Assembly: GCA_018645065.1 (NCBI GenBank)
Contig: JABGPF010000021.1
Location: forward strand, 1-33,914
Reading direction: 5' to 3'
DNA: 33,914 nucleotides
Source of the DNA: Phycisphaerales bacterium
GTDB lineage: Bacteria > Planctomycetota > Phycisphaerae > SM23-33
Position numbers and translations under genes: made by a program
Notes under the pieces: generated by a model
The model's input: the letters and a program-made list of their open reading frames with translations, nothing else
Database searches by the model: none
Told to the model about the DNA's origin: nothing
In this document: positions 1-8,580 of the stretch, piece after piece
Numbering within the stretch: position 1 is the stretch's first letter
Layout: each line of letters begins with the position of its first letter

Positions 1-873
1 CTCGGCATGGATTTGCGCGTGTCCGAGCCGGTATGCTCGCAGCGCCGCGTCGCTGTCGGGCTTCACCGATCCGCCTTCAGGCCGGAGCGTTCGCATCGCA
101 TCGACCAGGAACAGGCGCTGCGTGGCGGGCATTATCATGTCCGAATCGTCCCAGATACGCTCGAACAGCGCATCAGTCAGCCGCGCCGAAACATCGGGCG
201 AGAGCTCCTTGTCGCCGATCTGCAGTGCGAGCAGTTGGGCCAGGGGCGCTATTACCCGTCCCTCGGAGTCGAGTGCGTTGCGATATTCCGGTTGGCTCAG
301 CGGGCCTGTTGCGATGTCCAGGGCGGCGTCTGTTTCACCGAGCCGCAGAAGGCATCGAATCTGGGCCTGCATCGCTCGTGCCGCGATATGAAGGCTCTGC
401 TCGGTATGGGCCAGTTCTCTATACAGGTCGGCGGCGTCCTGGTGTTTATCTTCGGCTTCGAAGTTGCGTGCGAAACGCCAGGCTTCAGAGTTGGCTGAGA
501 CCACTGGCGTCGCTGTAAGCTGGCGCGGGCAGATCACCTCACCAGCGTCGTCGTAAACCACGATCGCCCCGCACACCTCACCGCTGATCAGCATCTTGTA
601 TATCTGCCGGGGGCTTTCGAGCTTGCAAGCTTCGTCAAGCTTTTCAGCAACGTTTTTCCAATGCGCCGCCAGCCCGTTTTTGCGCGCGTCGAACTGGCTG
701 CGGTAGACGTCGGTCAGGCGCTGCTTAACGGCCAGTTGTTGATTATCGATCGCGGCGCCCAGGAACCACAGCACGCACCCTACCGGTACGATCACCGTAA
801 GCAATACGAGTATCGCCATAGTCCCTACATCCGACGCGCCGTCGGAAGATGTTGCAGTCACCGCACGTCCCAT
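1..873 (-). CDS. Partial one-TM protein with helical repeat-like region (possible sensor kinase N-terminus)
   Basis: The reading frame is open for 291 codons from an ATG at 873 to the left edge, so the C-terminus is missing. A purine-rich ribosome site (GAGGAA) sits about 6 nt before the ATG, and the gene begins 19 nt after the stop of the TPR-DUF4019 gene on the same strand, so it is the third gene of that operon. Residues about 20-41 form one hydrophobic segment (AILVLLTVIVPVGCVLWFLG), followed by a charged, probably extracytoplasmic helical region. Around residues 130-200 the pattern (EAWRFARNFEAEDKHQDAADLYREL) resembles TPR-like helices. No catalytic domain is visible in the part present. 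Planctomycete sensor histidine kinases often begin this way, but that identity is inference only. Confidence 0.72.
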   Translation of the reverse strand, partial: MGRAVTATSSDGASDVGTMAILVLLTVIVPVGCVLWFLGAAIDNQQLAVKQRLTDVYRSQFDARKNGLAAHWKNVAEKLDEACKLESPRQIYKMLISGEVCGAIVVYDDAGEVICPRQLTATPVVSANSEAWRFARNFEAEDKHQDAADLYRELAHTEQSLHIAARAMQAQIRCLLRLGETDAALDIATGPLSQPEYRNALDSEGRVIAPLAQLLALQIGDKELSPDVSARLTDALFERIWDDSDMIMPATQRLFLVDAMRTLRPEGGSVKPDSDAALRAYRLGHAQIHAE

Positions 874-892
874 TGAGTTCCTCTGTCCATAT

Positions 893-2062
893 TCATTTTA
901 TATAGTACCCCGAAACGCGCCATGTTCCATCTTTGTCTTTCATTGGCGTGACGGTCTCGACGGCCTCGGGTTTGTTGGCGCAAGCGGTTTTGAAGGTAAA
1001 CACCACGTATTGCCCCTTGGCTCCGCCGGGCAAAACTGCTCGGTAGTCAGCCTTGATTTTCTCTCGCGATTCAACCTTGCCCATCGTCGACGACAGGTTC
1101 GATATCGTAGCGACCCACCTCTGTTTGGTAATGGTGGTGCGGAAGAGCGTCGCCGATTCGTCCCAGCTTTCTTCGTACTGCCCCTCGTCGAGCATCGCCA
1201 GCCATTTCTCGGCGGCCGCCAGGGCTTTTTGGGTCTCTACAACCGCTTGGGCGGCTTTGGCTTGTAGGGCTTGGGACTCGGCTTTGATCTTCTTGTTGCT
1301 CGGGTCGACCCGGAGCCACGCGTCGTAGAAGACCGCGGCTTGGGTATACTTCCCGCGGGCGGTCAGTGTGTCTACCAGCCCTCGCAGCGCCGCAGTTGTT
1401 TGCGGGTTGGCGGTAACGGCTTTTTGCCACCAGGCAATGGCCTGTTCTTCTTTTCCGGCCTGCTTTGCGACCCATCCGAGCCCGTTTAATGCGCCCGAAT
1501 TTTTCGGGTCTATCGTCAGGCATTGTTTGAAGGCGTCGGCGGCTTCGGTCTTTCCCTGGTTGTGCATCACCCAGCCAAGTCCGTTCCAGGCGTTGGCGTT
1601 GTTGGGGTCTTTCTCCAGGGCCTGGCGGAAAAGTTTTTCCGACTCCTCCAGTTTCTGCTGTGACCAGAGGGTCCAGGCCTGACTGGCCAGTTTCACCGAG
1701 ACATTCTTACCCGCCAGTTCCGGCGGGGCCAGTATCTCAAGTTTAGCAGCCGCCTGTTCGACAAGGATTTTCTGATCGGGGAAATGTTTCACCAGCGCTC
1801 GAAACGCGACGATCGCCTCGTCTGTTTTCTTCCGCCGAACATAGCATCCGCCCAGGCGACTCAGCGCTTGGGCGACGTATTTTCCCTTGGCGTTTGCGTC
1901 GTCGACGATCTGTTTGTAGATCGTTATCGCAGCGTCGATATCGCCTTTGGTTTCTTCTGCGAAAACGCCTTTTTCCAGCAGCAGCGCCGGTGATTCACCC
2001 CGCGCGGCAGAGACGGTGACCATAGCAACCGCAGCCAGCACAAAGAGCATATTACGTTTCAT
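893..2062 (-). CDS. Exported TPR protein with C-terminal DUF4019
   Basis: A 389-residue protein with an N-terminal signal peptide (about 1-22, hydrophobic core LFVLAAVAMVTVSA). Residues about 27-110 and 125-260 are tetratricopeptide repeats; the clearest have the form NAWNGLGWVMHNQGKTEAA and ALNGLGWVAKQAGKEEQAI. Such repeats act as protein-protein scaffolds. Residues about 278-389 match the DUF4019 pattern: AAEKWL, GQYEESWD, LFR...TKQRWV, a VETVTPM block and a terminal DGTWRVSGYYIK. The family has no known function. An AAAGGA site lies 7 nt before the ATG. It is the middle gene of a three-gene minus-strand operon, 21 nt after the zinc-ribbon membrane protein. The product is probably periplasmic; its partners are unknown. 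Confidence 0.93.
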   Translation of the reverse strand: MKRNMLFVLAAVAMVTVSAARGESPALLLEKGVFAEETKGDIDAAITIYKQIVDDANAKGKYVAQALSRLGGCYVRRKKTDEAIVAFRALVKHFPDQKILVEQAAAKLEILAPPELAGKNVSVKLASQAWTLWSQQKLEESEKLFRQALEKDPNNANAWNGLGWVMHNQGKTEAADAFKQCLTIDPKNSGALNGLGWVAKQAGKEEQAIAWWQKAVTANPQTTAALRGLVDTLTARGKYTQAAVFYDAWLRVDPSNKKIKAESQALQAKAAQAVVETQKALAAAEKWLAMLDEGQYEESWDESATLFRTTITKQRWVATISNLSSTMGKVESREKIKADYRAVLPGGAKGQYVVFTFKTACANKPEAVETVTPMKDKDGTWRVSGYYIK

Positions 2063-2083
2063 CGCGTGATCCTTTTTCCTTCG

Positions 2084-2965
2084 CTAAACCGCAGGAGACG
2101 GCGCCGGGGTCGGGGCGACGCCTTTGAATTCGAGCAGCGTCTGGTACTCTTCCAGTGTCAGGCGAAGATTTGCAGCTCCTCGCACGGGCATAAATTTTGC
2201 TTTGTCGTCTTTGCGTTTTGGCCTGGCCATGAGGAATACGTGCGCCGCGTAGAGTTCCTGGCATTTTTGGCATTTCAGTAGTTCGACCTGAATGTGTTTA
2301 TCGCCCGTTGTGTAGGCAGGCAGGGTCAGAATACCGCTGATGTCGCGGTTTTGCACCGCCTCTATCATAGACTCGTCCTGCGGAGGGTCGAGTCGGGGCA
2401 GTTTAATTCTCTCGGTCACCCAGCAGTTGCATCGCTCGCAAAACAATTTATCGCTCATGTACAGCATCGAGACCACATACACAACGCCAACAACCAGACT
2501 CGCCTCGAGCCCCCAGAGGATGTACATTGGAATACCGTTCACCGGTTGGTCAAAACCGAAAAATCGCCATTCGGCGTTCTCGGCGATATATACTATGTAG
2601 TTCCAGATCGCCACCGGGTTCAGATCAAGCACCCCGGGCCCGAAGTCCGAGCTGAAGAAATACGCCCAACAGACCCAAGCGGCCCAAATAGTCGCAAGCC
2701 CAGCCAGAAGACCGCCCAAACCATACAACCACCTATTACGCACTTTACCGAGAAGCGTTCCACGACCGACGATTTTCCCCACGAGCCACGCCATCCAACA
2801 CATGGCGAAGAGATTCAGGATCCCCACCGGGCTCAGGTAGACCAACACTCCGTACACCCCGCCCAGCAAAACGCCCGCGCCCAGCGCGACGCTAAACATA
2901 ATCAGCAGCCCGGAAAGACTAAATCGCCCCGACGGGTCATAATATACGTTGTCCGAATCTTCCAT
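2084..2965 (-). CDS. Four-TM membrane protein with a CxxC...CxxC zinc-ribbon-like tail
   Basis: A 293-residue protein. I chose the ATG at 2965 because GGGAG lies 8 nt upstream; an ATG two codons earlier (2971) would leave only about 2 nt after that site. Hydrophobic segments occur at about 18-42, 47-66, 79-103 and 148-170. The cytosolic or periplasmic tail carries two CxxC pairs, CERC (C176, C179) and CQKC (C232, C235), separated by about 50 residues, the arrangement of a zinc ribbon or redox-metal site. The C-terminus is Ala/Pro-rich. I recognise no named family. It is the first gene of a minus-strand operon with the TPR-DUF4019 protein and is divergent from the HzsA-related gene at 3196. 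Confidence 0.88.
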   Translation of the reverse strand: MEDSDNVYYDPSGRFSLSGLLIMFSVALGAGVLLGGVYGVLVYLSPVGILNLFAMCWMAWLVGKIVGRGTLLGKVRNRWLYGLGGLLAGLATIWAAWVCWAYFFSSDFGPGVLDLNPVAIWNYIVYIAENAEWRFFGFDQPVNGIPMYILWGLEASLVVGVVYVVSMLYMSDKLFCERCNCWVTERIKLPRLDPPQDESMIEAVQNRDISGILTLPAYTTGDKHIQVELLKCQKCQELYAAHVFLMARPKRKDDKAKFMPVRGAANLRLTLEEYQTLLEFKGVAPTPAPSPAV

Positions 2966-3078
2966 TAGCATTACTCCCGAACATAATTAGTAATCAAAAT
3001 CACAAGCAATGTTAAAGTTAATTTCAGATTTAGACGAAATTTACAACCCCCCAAGGCCCGTTCCCGTAGTTTCGCGCC

Positions 3079-3108
3079 TTGCAATAAAGTGTCGCTGGAA
3101 GGTATCAT
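3079..3108 (+). promoter_or_regulatory. Candidate promoter of the first HzsA-related gene
   Basis: TTGCAA (3079-3084) and TATCAT (3103-3108) are separated by 18 nt, giving a sigma-70-like promoter with an approximately 80-nt leader before the ATG at 3196. It lies in the 230-bp divergent region 2966-3195. That region is AT-rich near the minus-strand operon, where I see no promoter clear enough to report. The second HzsA-related gene has an analogous TTGCAG-N18-TACTAT upstream, which supports this call. Confidence 0.45.
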
Positions 3109-3195
3109 ATTACCGTTAAACCATCCGCACACACGCGCCTGTAGACTCGGGCAGGCCGAGGAAACATTCCAGACGAACCAACAAGGAACAGTCAA

Positions 3196-6108
3196 ATGAT
3201 CAAAATGTCGCGTATCGCAATCGTCGCCATCGTCTCTTTGGCGTTTATCTGCACCATGTCGCCCGCGGCCTCGGCGCTGACGCCAACCGGACAGGAGCAA
3301 CTCGAAGCCGACTGGCTCATGCAGTGCGGTAAAACGCCAATCACCGAGCGCACCGCCCTGGAAATCACCTGGGCCCGCAACCTGGCTGAGCGGCTGGGGG
3401 CACTCAAAGGATGCAAGTCGCTGAAAACCGAACTGGCTACGCTGGCGAAGCTCGAAAAGAAGATCAGCGGCGCCAAGGGCGAAGAAGCGATCAAGAAACT
3501 CTACTTCGAGGTCCGAACGGTCAAGCGGGCGATTATGTTCTCCAACCCGCTGATCAACTTCGACAAGGTGATCATGATCGACAACCCCTACCCGATGGGC
3601 AAGGGCGGAGACGCGACAAACGAATGGAAGCACGAAGCACGCCATCGCAACGGGTATATGGGCGTGCCGGGCGGAAGGCTCCTGGTAGCTGGGCTTGACC
3701 CCGACAGCGAAGCGAAAAACCTTTTCGGCGACCGCAAGGGAAGCTTCTGGCGCCCCGACGTGCACTTCTCGGGCGATAAAGTTATCGTCTCGTTCGAGCC
3801 GGCCGGCGAGAAAGCATACCACCTGTACGAAGTTGACAAGGACGGGAAAAAAGTAACCCAACTCACCTTCGGCGACTACGACGATCTCGACCCGATCTAC
3901 ACGCCAGACGGAAAAATCACCTTCTGCACCTCGCGAGCGCACACATACGTACGCTGCATGCCTATGACGCACGCATACGCCGTAGCCCGATGCGACGCCA
4001 ACGGAAAGAACATCTACGTTGTCTCGCGAAACGGTGAGGCGGAGTACATGGCCTCGGTGCTCAACGACGGACGAGTTATCTACACGCGTTGGGAGTACAC
4101 CGAAAAGGCGCTCTGGCGCGTCCAAAGCCTCTGGACAATGAACCCCGACGGAACGAACGTTCAGATTTTCTGGGGCAACCAGTCCCGCTGGCCTGACGTT
4201 CTGACCGAAGCCCGGGCGATCCCCGGTTCCAACCGCGTGATGTTCACCGGACTGGGCCACCACGACTGGTTCGCCGGATGCCTGGGAATAATCGACCCGA
4301 ACAAGGGCCTGGACTACCCCAAAGGCCTGACGAAAGTAACCCCGCAACTGGCCTGGCCGGAAGTTGGCGACGGTAAACCCGCCTGCGAGAACGAGACTGA
4401 CAAGAACAGTTCACCGGCGCGTAAGTACCATGAAAACGGCGGTTTCCTGGCTTACAAGACCCCGTATCCGCTTTCAGAGGAAGACTTCCTGTGCTCGGCG
4501 GTTAACGGTCAAATCGGGCACACGAACCAATTTTCGGCACGCAGCCCGAAGTTCAGCCTCTACCTGATGGACGTTTACGGTAACCGCGAGCTGATCCGCA
4601 AAGGCACGCACAACGCCTATTACGCCATGCCCTTCTGCAAGCGTCCGACGCCCAAGGCGATTCCAGATCGAGTAGATTGGCCCAAGATCGGCTCGGGCGC
4701 CAAACCGGCCGACGGGATCCTTTACAGTAACGACGTATTCAGCAACGCGCCGAAAATCCTGCGCGAAAAAGGCAAATACATTCGCGTCCTGCAGATGGAC
4801 CCGAAGAACTACACGACATGGCACAAGACCGTTCAGCACGATGGCCCGGCGATCAGCGTATTCCAGGCCGACGGCGTGAAACGCATACTCGGAACCGTTC
4901 CGATCGAAAAAGACGGCAGCATCGCAATGAAAGTACCGCCCGGACAGTCGCTGTTCTTCCAGATGCTCGACGAAAAGAAGCAGGCGATTCACGTTATGCG
5001 GTCGTTCACGGGCGTTATGCCCGGCGAGGTTCGCGGTTGCTTCGGTTGCCATGAGTCCAAGCTAGTCACACGCGGAAACCCGACGGCGACTTCGACGAGC
5101 ATCGCGATGAAGAAGGGACCCAAAAAGCCCGTCGAACCGTCATGGGGCTACAACACGAGCATAAGTTACGCACGATTCGTCCAGCCAGTTCTGGACAAGC
5201 ATTGCGCCAAGTGCCATAACGACGCCAAGCACAAGGCCTACGCAAAGTTGAACATGACGCTGCGTCCCTCGAAACACCGCTGGCGCGATCACTCGACACA
5301 AACTCGCCCCGGCGACGTCAGCCCGTTCACCGAACCGTACCTGACGCTGGTTGGCGGTAAGTGCCAATGGGGCAGGAACAAAAGCAAAGTCAAACCGCTG
5401 TCGGGCGTATACGTTGTGGAATCATACGACGGAAACAGAGGCGACGGATCAGACCTCAAGACACTGGCTCCCTACACGTCGTTCTCGCCGAAGAGCAAAC
5501 TTATCGAAAACGCGACCAGCGGAAAACACGGTAACAAGGTTAAAGTAACCGGTGAAGATCTCGAACGCCTGGTGGCGTGGGTCGACGCAAACGGACCGTA
5601 CCTTGGCGACGAGGAGATCCGCGAAATGTACGACCCGTACACTCCCACGGTTATTTCCATTCCCCAGGTGCGCCCCCGAGTAGCCACCGCGCCAGTGATT
5701 AACCGGTTCGACATCCGCCAGGACGGTAACTCTGAAAAAGTCGCCGGCGTACCGCTGAAACTCACAAAAGAAGCACAAGCCGCCAAAGCCAAAGACCTCG
5801 AGTTGATGAAGAAAACCAAAAAGGTGACGCCCGCTGAAATCCAGGCCGCGATGAACGAGAAGAACGTTAAGCTCGTAATCACCAAGGCCTCTTACGGCTC
5901 AAAGGATCAGCGAGCCGACGTAACCGATCAGGTCGCCCGCTGGGCCCAAAACTGCCGCTACATCCCGCTGCTGCGCTACCGCGACCTGACCAGCAAGGAC
6001 CCGGCCCGCGGGAAAGTCAAGACACTGACAATCGAATACACCTTAAACGGTAAACCCGGTAAGATGACCTATCCCGATAACGCGACAGTAGTGTTACCGA
6101 AAAACTAA
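3196..6108 (+). CDS. HzsA-related di-haem c protein, paralog 1
   Basis: A 970-residue exported protein; AAGGAA lies 7 nt before the ATG. The signal peptide ends near residue 27 (SPAASA). Residues about 150-480 contain a TolB/WD-like propeller with repeated DLDPIYTPDGKITF, LNDGRVIYTRW and MNPDGTNVQ blocks. A middle domain like that of the hydrazine synthase alpha subunit ends in a CxxCH site, C615-F-G-C618-H619. A PSCyt1-like segment (FVQPVLDKHCAKCH) gives a second site at C670/C673/H674. Two covalent haems are therefore predicted, in the periplasm or at the surface. Residues about 890-970 form a small domain shared with the two other HzsA-related proteins here. In anammox bacteria HzsA helps make hydrazine from NO and ammonia; nothing here indicates that reaction, since no HzsB/HzsC genes are near. 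A perfect hairpin terminator follows. Confidence 0.92.
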   Translation: MIKMSRIAIVAIVSLAFICTMSPAASALTPTGQEQLEADWLMQCGKTPITERTALEITWARNLAERLGALKGCKSLKTELATLAKLEKKISGAKGEEAIKKLYFEVRTVKRAIMFSNPLINFDKVIMIDNPYPMGKGGDATNEWKHEARHRNGYMGVPGGRLLVAGLDPDSEAKNLFGDRKGSFWRPDVHFSGDKVIVSFEPAGEKAYHLYEVDKDGKKVTQLTFGDYDDLDPIYTPDGKITFCTSRAHTYVRCMPMTHAYAVARCDANGKNIYVVSRNGEAEYMASVLNDGRVIYTRWEYTEKALWRVQSLWTMNPDGTNVQIFWGNQSRWPDVLTEARAIPGSNRVMFTGLGHHDWFAGCLGIIDPNKGLDYPKGLTKVTPQLAWPEVGDGKPACENETDKNSSPARKYHENGGFLAYKTPYPLSEEDFLCSAVNGQIGHTNQFSARSPKFSLYLMDVYGNRELIRKGTHNAYYAMPFCKRPTPKAIPDRVDWPKIGSGAKPADGILYSNDVFSNAPKILREKGKYIRVLQMDPKNYTTWHKTVQHDGPAISVFQADGVKRILGTVPIEKDGSIAMKVPPGQSLFFQMLDEKKQAIHVMRSFTGVMPGEVRGCFGCHESKLVTRGNPTATSTSIAMKKGPKKPVEPSWGYNTSISYARFVQPVLDKHCAKCHNDAKHKAYAKLNMTLRPSKHRWRDHSTQTRPGDVSPFTEPYLTLVGGKCQWGRNKSKVKPLSGVYVVESYDGNRGDGSDLKTLAPYTSFSPKSKLIENATSGKHGNKVKVTGEDLERLVAWVDANGPYLGDEEIREMYDPYTPTVISIPQVRPRVATAPVINRFDIRQDGNSEKVAGVPLKLTKEAQAAKAKDLELMKKTKKVTPAEIQAAMNEKNVKLVITKASYGSKDQRADVTDQVARWAQNCRYIPLLRYRDLTSKDPARGKVKTLTIEYTLNGKPGKMTYPDNATVVLPKN

Positions 6109-6131
6109 CGCGAAAACAGCGCAACACCAAT

Positions 6132-6166
6132 AACGGCGCCGCGGTGACATGCCGCGGCGCCGTTTT
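6132..6166 (+). terminator. Intrinsic terminator after HzsA-related gene 1
   Basis: A perfect 13-bp GC-rich stem (arms 6132-6144 and 6152-6164) with loop TGACATG is followed by a short T run (TTTTG). It begins 23 nt after the stop codon and separates the HzsA-related gene from the lipoprotein gene. Confidence 0.8.
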
Positions 6167-6324
6167 GCAATTGGGGCCTGATATTTGTTGATTATATCTA
6201 ACCGACGGGTAGAATTAACCCATGGGCTGGCGTTTGAGTCGGCCTTTCTGAGTTTTGCATATTATTTGAACTCGCGGGGCGATGGACTGTGACGCGCCGC
6301 AATTTTATGGGAAAGGGAAACACT

Positions 6325-8352
6325 ATGAAGAAATCAACACTTTCAATGGCCCTCGTGCTTATGTTCGCGATGAGCCTGCCGATCGGATGCGGTAAGGGCG
6401 AACCGGGCGATGCAGGCGACCCCGGCGATAAGACCGGTAAAACCGCAACCGGGACCGGCGCAAATGCGACTGCAATATTGGACTGCATACCAGCGGGATC
6501 GACTTTCTATGTAACCAAATCGCTGTCGGACACTATCGATTCGATCGAGATGTTCCTGATCGACATCAGCGTTGGCGAGAGGATGGGGATAGGCGTAAAA
6601 CGCCCCGGCGACGGAATTGCACGCGACAGCATGCTGCTGGCCCAACTCAAAGGGCTGCTTCGACTCGGCGATGGGCTTGATGCTACAGGTTCGGCTGCGA
6701 TGGTTTTGGTCAATCCCGAAGCCGCGGGCATCAATATCGTCGAACTACTCAAAGCCGCCAAAACACGAGCCGCCGCCGAAAGCGGCATGGCGAACCCTTA
6801 TATAGACTACTTCACAGAGTCGAAAATCACCGAACTCCTTGCGATTATACTACCCGGTAACATCAATGCGATAATGGTCGGCAAGACAACCACCGAAGGA
6901 CCCCTTACGGTAATTACCAGCGGATTCCAGAAAATATACGCCGTGCAAAAAGGCTCGCACGTGGTGATGTCCCCGTCAAAAACCGCTGTAACTGCGGTTC
7001 TAAACTCCAAAAAGAGCGTTACCGGTGAGCTATCGGCCGACCAGATCGCAATGGTCAAGGGCAGCGAACTTACAATTCACCTGGACCTCAAACCTTACAA
7101 GCCTATGCTCGAAATGCTGCTGAATCTTCCCGACGAGAATCTCTACAAGAGGCTGGACAAGGCCATCGTACCCGTCATGAAGATGTACATATCAATGGGT
7201 CGCGGGCTGCTGGGCGAACTCGATGCGACAACCATTGGCTTGAAACTCGGCTCGGACGGAGTGAACATCGATTCGATCTGCACAGCGAAACCCGGAAGCA
7301 CTACAGCCAAGATATTCCAAGCCGAATCGTCCATCGACGGTGGCGCGAAAGTCCTCGATTCAGTCCCCTCGCTGCCGTATGTCTCGGCGACAGGGATGAC
7401 CGGATGGATGGATAACCCGCTGTTCCAGAAAGCAATGATGGATATGTCAATGTCCATGATGGGCGCCGGGGGCATGTACAAAATCGATGAAAAAACCCAA
7501 GCACAAATGCTGAAAATGCAAGACGAGCTGAAGGACATGGTCACTGGTGTTCAACTCGTTATCGGAGGGGCTCCCAAGGGCAAGGGCGTGGCCAGTCTGG
7601 CCTACGTTATAAAGTGCAAGGATTCGGCGAAGTATCGCAGCACGTCTCCTCAGGGCATCGAGCTGTACAACAAGATGATGGCCAGTACGGAAATGCCCCC
7701 CGGCTCGATAAAGTTCGCCATGGACTACGCCAAAGACGCCGAGAAAATTGGCGATCTGCCGGTCGATGTAATCACCATGACCATATTGAACAAGCCCGAA
7801 GATGACCAACCCCCGCTCCGCGAATTGCTGCAGATACTCCGCGGTGAGCAACCCGAACTGCTCAAAATGATCCTGGGCGAAGAGAAAATCCGCATGCGAG
7901 TCGCCGCTCCGGACGCCACGACGCTGGTGATGACCGTCGGCGGGACGAGCGAAGCGATGGCTCAGACGCTCAAGACCCTTGGCGGTAAAGGGCCCATATC
8001 CAGCGACCCGGGAACAGTGAAAATCATGAAGTTCATGCCCAAAAACCCATCCTTGCTCGCCTTGTTCAACACAGGCAACCTGATGGACGTTATCCGCACG
8101 GGCATGACGGCCGCCGGAGCCAAACCCGATGATCTCAAAAACCTGCCCGCATTCAACTGCAAAACGCCCATAGCGTTCGGAATGAAGGCAAAAGGCGAAA
8201 CACTGCACACCGCACTGCACGTTCCCAAGCCCGTAATTAAGGAGGCGGTGACGGCAGTACTGAAACTTCTAGAGGACATGCAACGAAGCGCCGCCGAATG
8301 GAACCGGGAGATAAATGGCAGCAACAGCAAGGCGGGTCCGGGCGATTTCTAA
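6325..8352 (+). CDS. Large uncharacterised lipoprotein, copy A
   Basis: The start is the ATG at 6325, behind a purine-rich GGGAAAGGGAAA; an in-frame ATG a few codons upstream lacks the signal-peptide context. The product has 675 residues. The N-terminus is a lipoprotein signal peptide with lipobox LPIGC and lipidated Cys22, followed by a Gly/Asp/Lys-rich linker. Mature sequence starts with AILDCIPAGSTFYVTKSLSD, a form seen in exported planctomycete proteins of unknown function in which PAG/PAD-x-TF-Y/V opens a repeated beta-alpha domain. No catalytic motif is visible. Two related halves may be present (LVNPEAAGINIVELLKA early, and NPSLLALFNTGNLMDVIRT late). It sits between two HzsA-related haem proteins and is duplicated immediately downstream. 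A periplasmic partner or envelope role is likely, but the function is unknown. Confidence 0.88.
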   Translation: MKKSTLSMALVLMFAMSLPIGCGKGEPGDAGDPGDKTGKTATGTGANATAILDCIPAGSTFYVTKSLSDTIDSIEMFLIDISVGERMGIGVKRPGDGIARDSMLLAQLKGLLRLGDGLDATGSAAMVLVNPEAAGINIVELLKAAKTRAAAESGMANPYIDYFTESKITELLAIILPGNINAIMVGKTTTEGPLTVITSGFQKIYAVQKGSHVVMSPSKTAVTAVLNSKKSVTGELSADQIAMVKGSELTIHLDLKPYKPMLEMLLNLPDENLYKRLDKAIVPVMKMYISMGRGLLGELDATTIGLKLGSDGVNIDSICTAKPGSTTAKIFQAESSIDGGAKVLDSVPSLPYVSATGMTGWMDNPLFQKAMMDMSMSMMGAGGMYKIDEKTQAQMLKMQDELKDMVTGVQLVIGGAPKGKGVASLAYVIKCKDSAKYRSTSPQGIELYNKMMASTEMPPGSIKFAMDYAKDAEKIGDLPVDVITMTILNKPEDDQPPLRELLQILRGEQPELLKMILGEEKIRMRVAAPDATTLVMTVGGTSEAMAQTLKTLGGKGPISSDPGTVKIMKFMPKNPSLLALFNTGNLMDVIRTGMTAAGAKPDDLKNLPAFNCKTPIAFGMKAKGETLHTALHVPKPVIKEAVTAVLKLLEDMQRSAAEWNREINGSNSKAGPGDF

Positions 8353-8385
8353 GAACCACGAACCGATTAAACCGAAAACGCAACC

Positions 8386-8422
8386 AACGGCGTCGCAGCA
8401 ATATATGCCGCGGCGTCGTTTT
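8386..8422 (+). terminator. Intrinsic terminator after lipoprotein copy A
   Basis: The stem arms 8386-8396 and 8410-8420 pair over 11 positions with two G-U wobble pairs in RNA, then TTTTG follows. This is the diverged counterpart of the perfect hairpin at 6132-6164. Confidence 0.7.
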
Positions 8423-8580
8423 GCAATTAAGGATGGTATTGGGTTGATTATGCGAGGTTGACGGTTAGAATAATCCTGTGGGTTGGCGTTGAAGTCGGCC
8501 TTTCTGAGTTTTGCATATTGCTTGAGTTCGCAGGGCGATGGGCTTTGACGCGACGCAATTTTACGGGAAAGGGCAACACC

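Noticed and set aside
7-518. Plus-strand open frames at the left edge
   Set aside because: The minus strand is open through the same region with a start codon, ribosome site, TM segment and operon context, so the plus-strand frames are shadows.
2971-4347. 458-codon open frame on the minus strand
   Set aside because: It overlaps the well-supported HzsA-related gene and shows only low-complexity Val/Gly/Arg/Asp composition typical of antisense reading.
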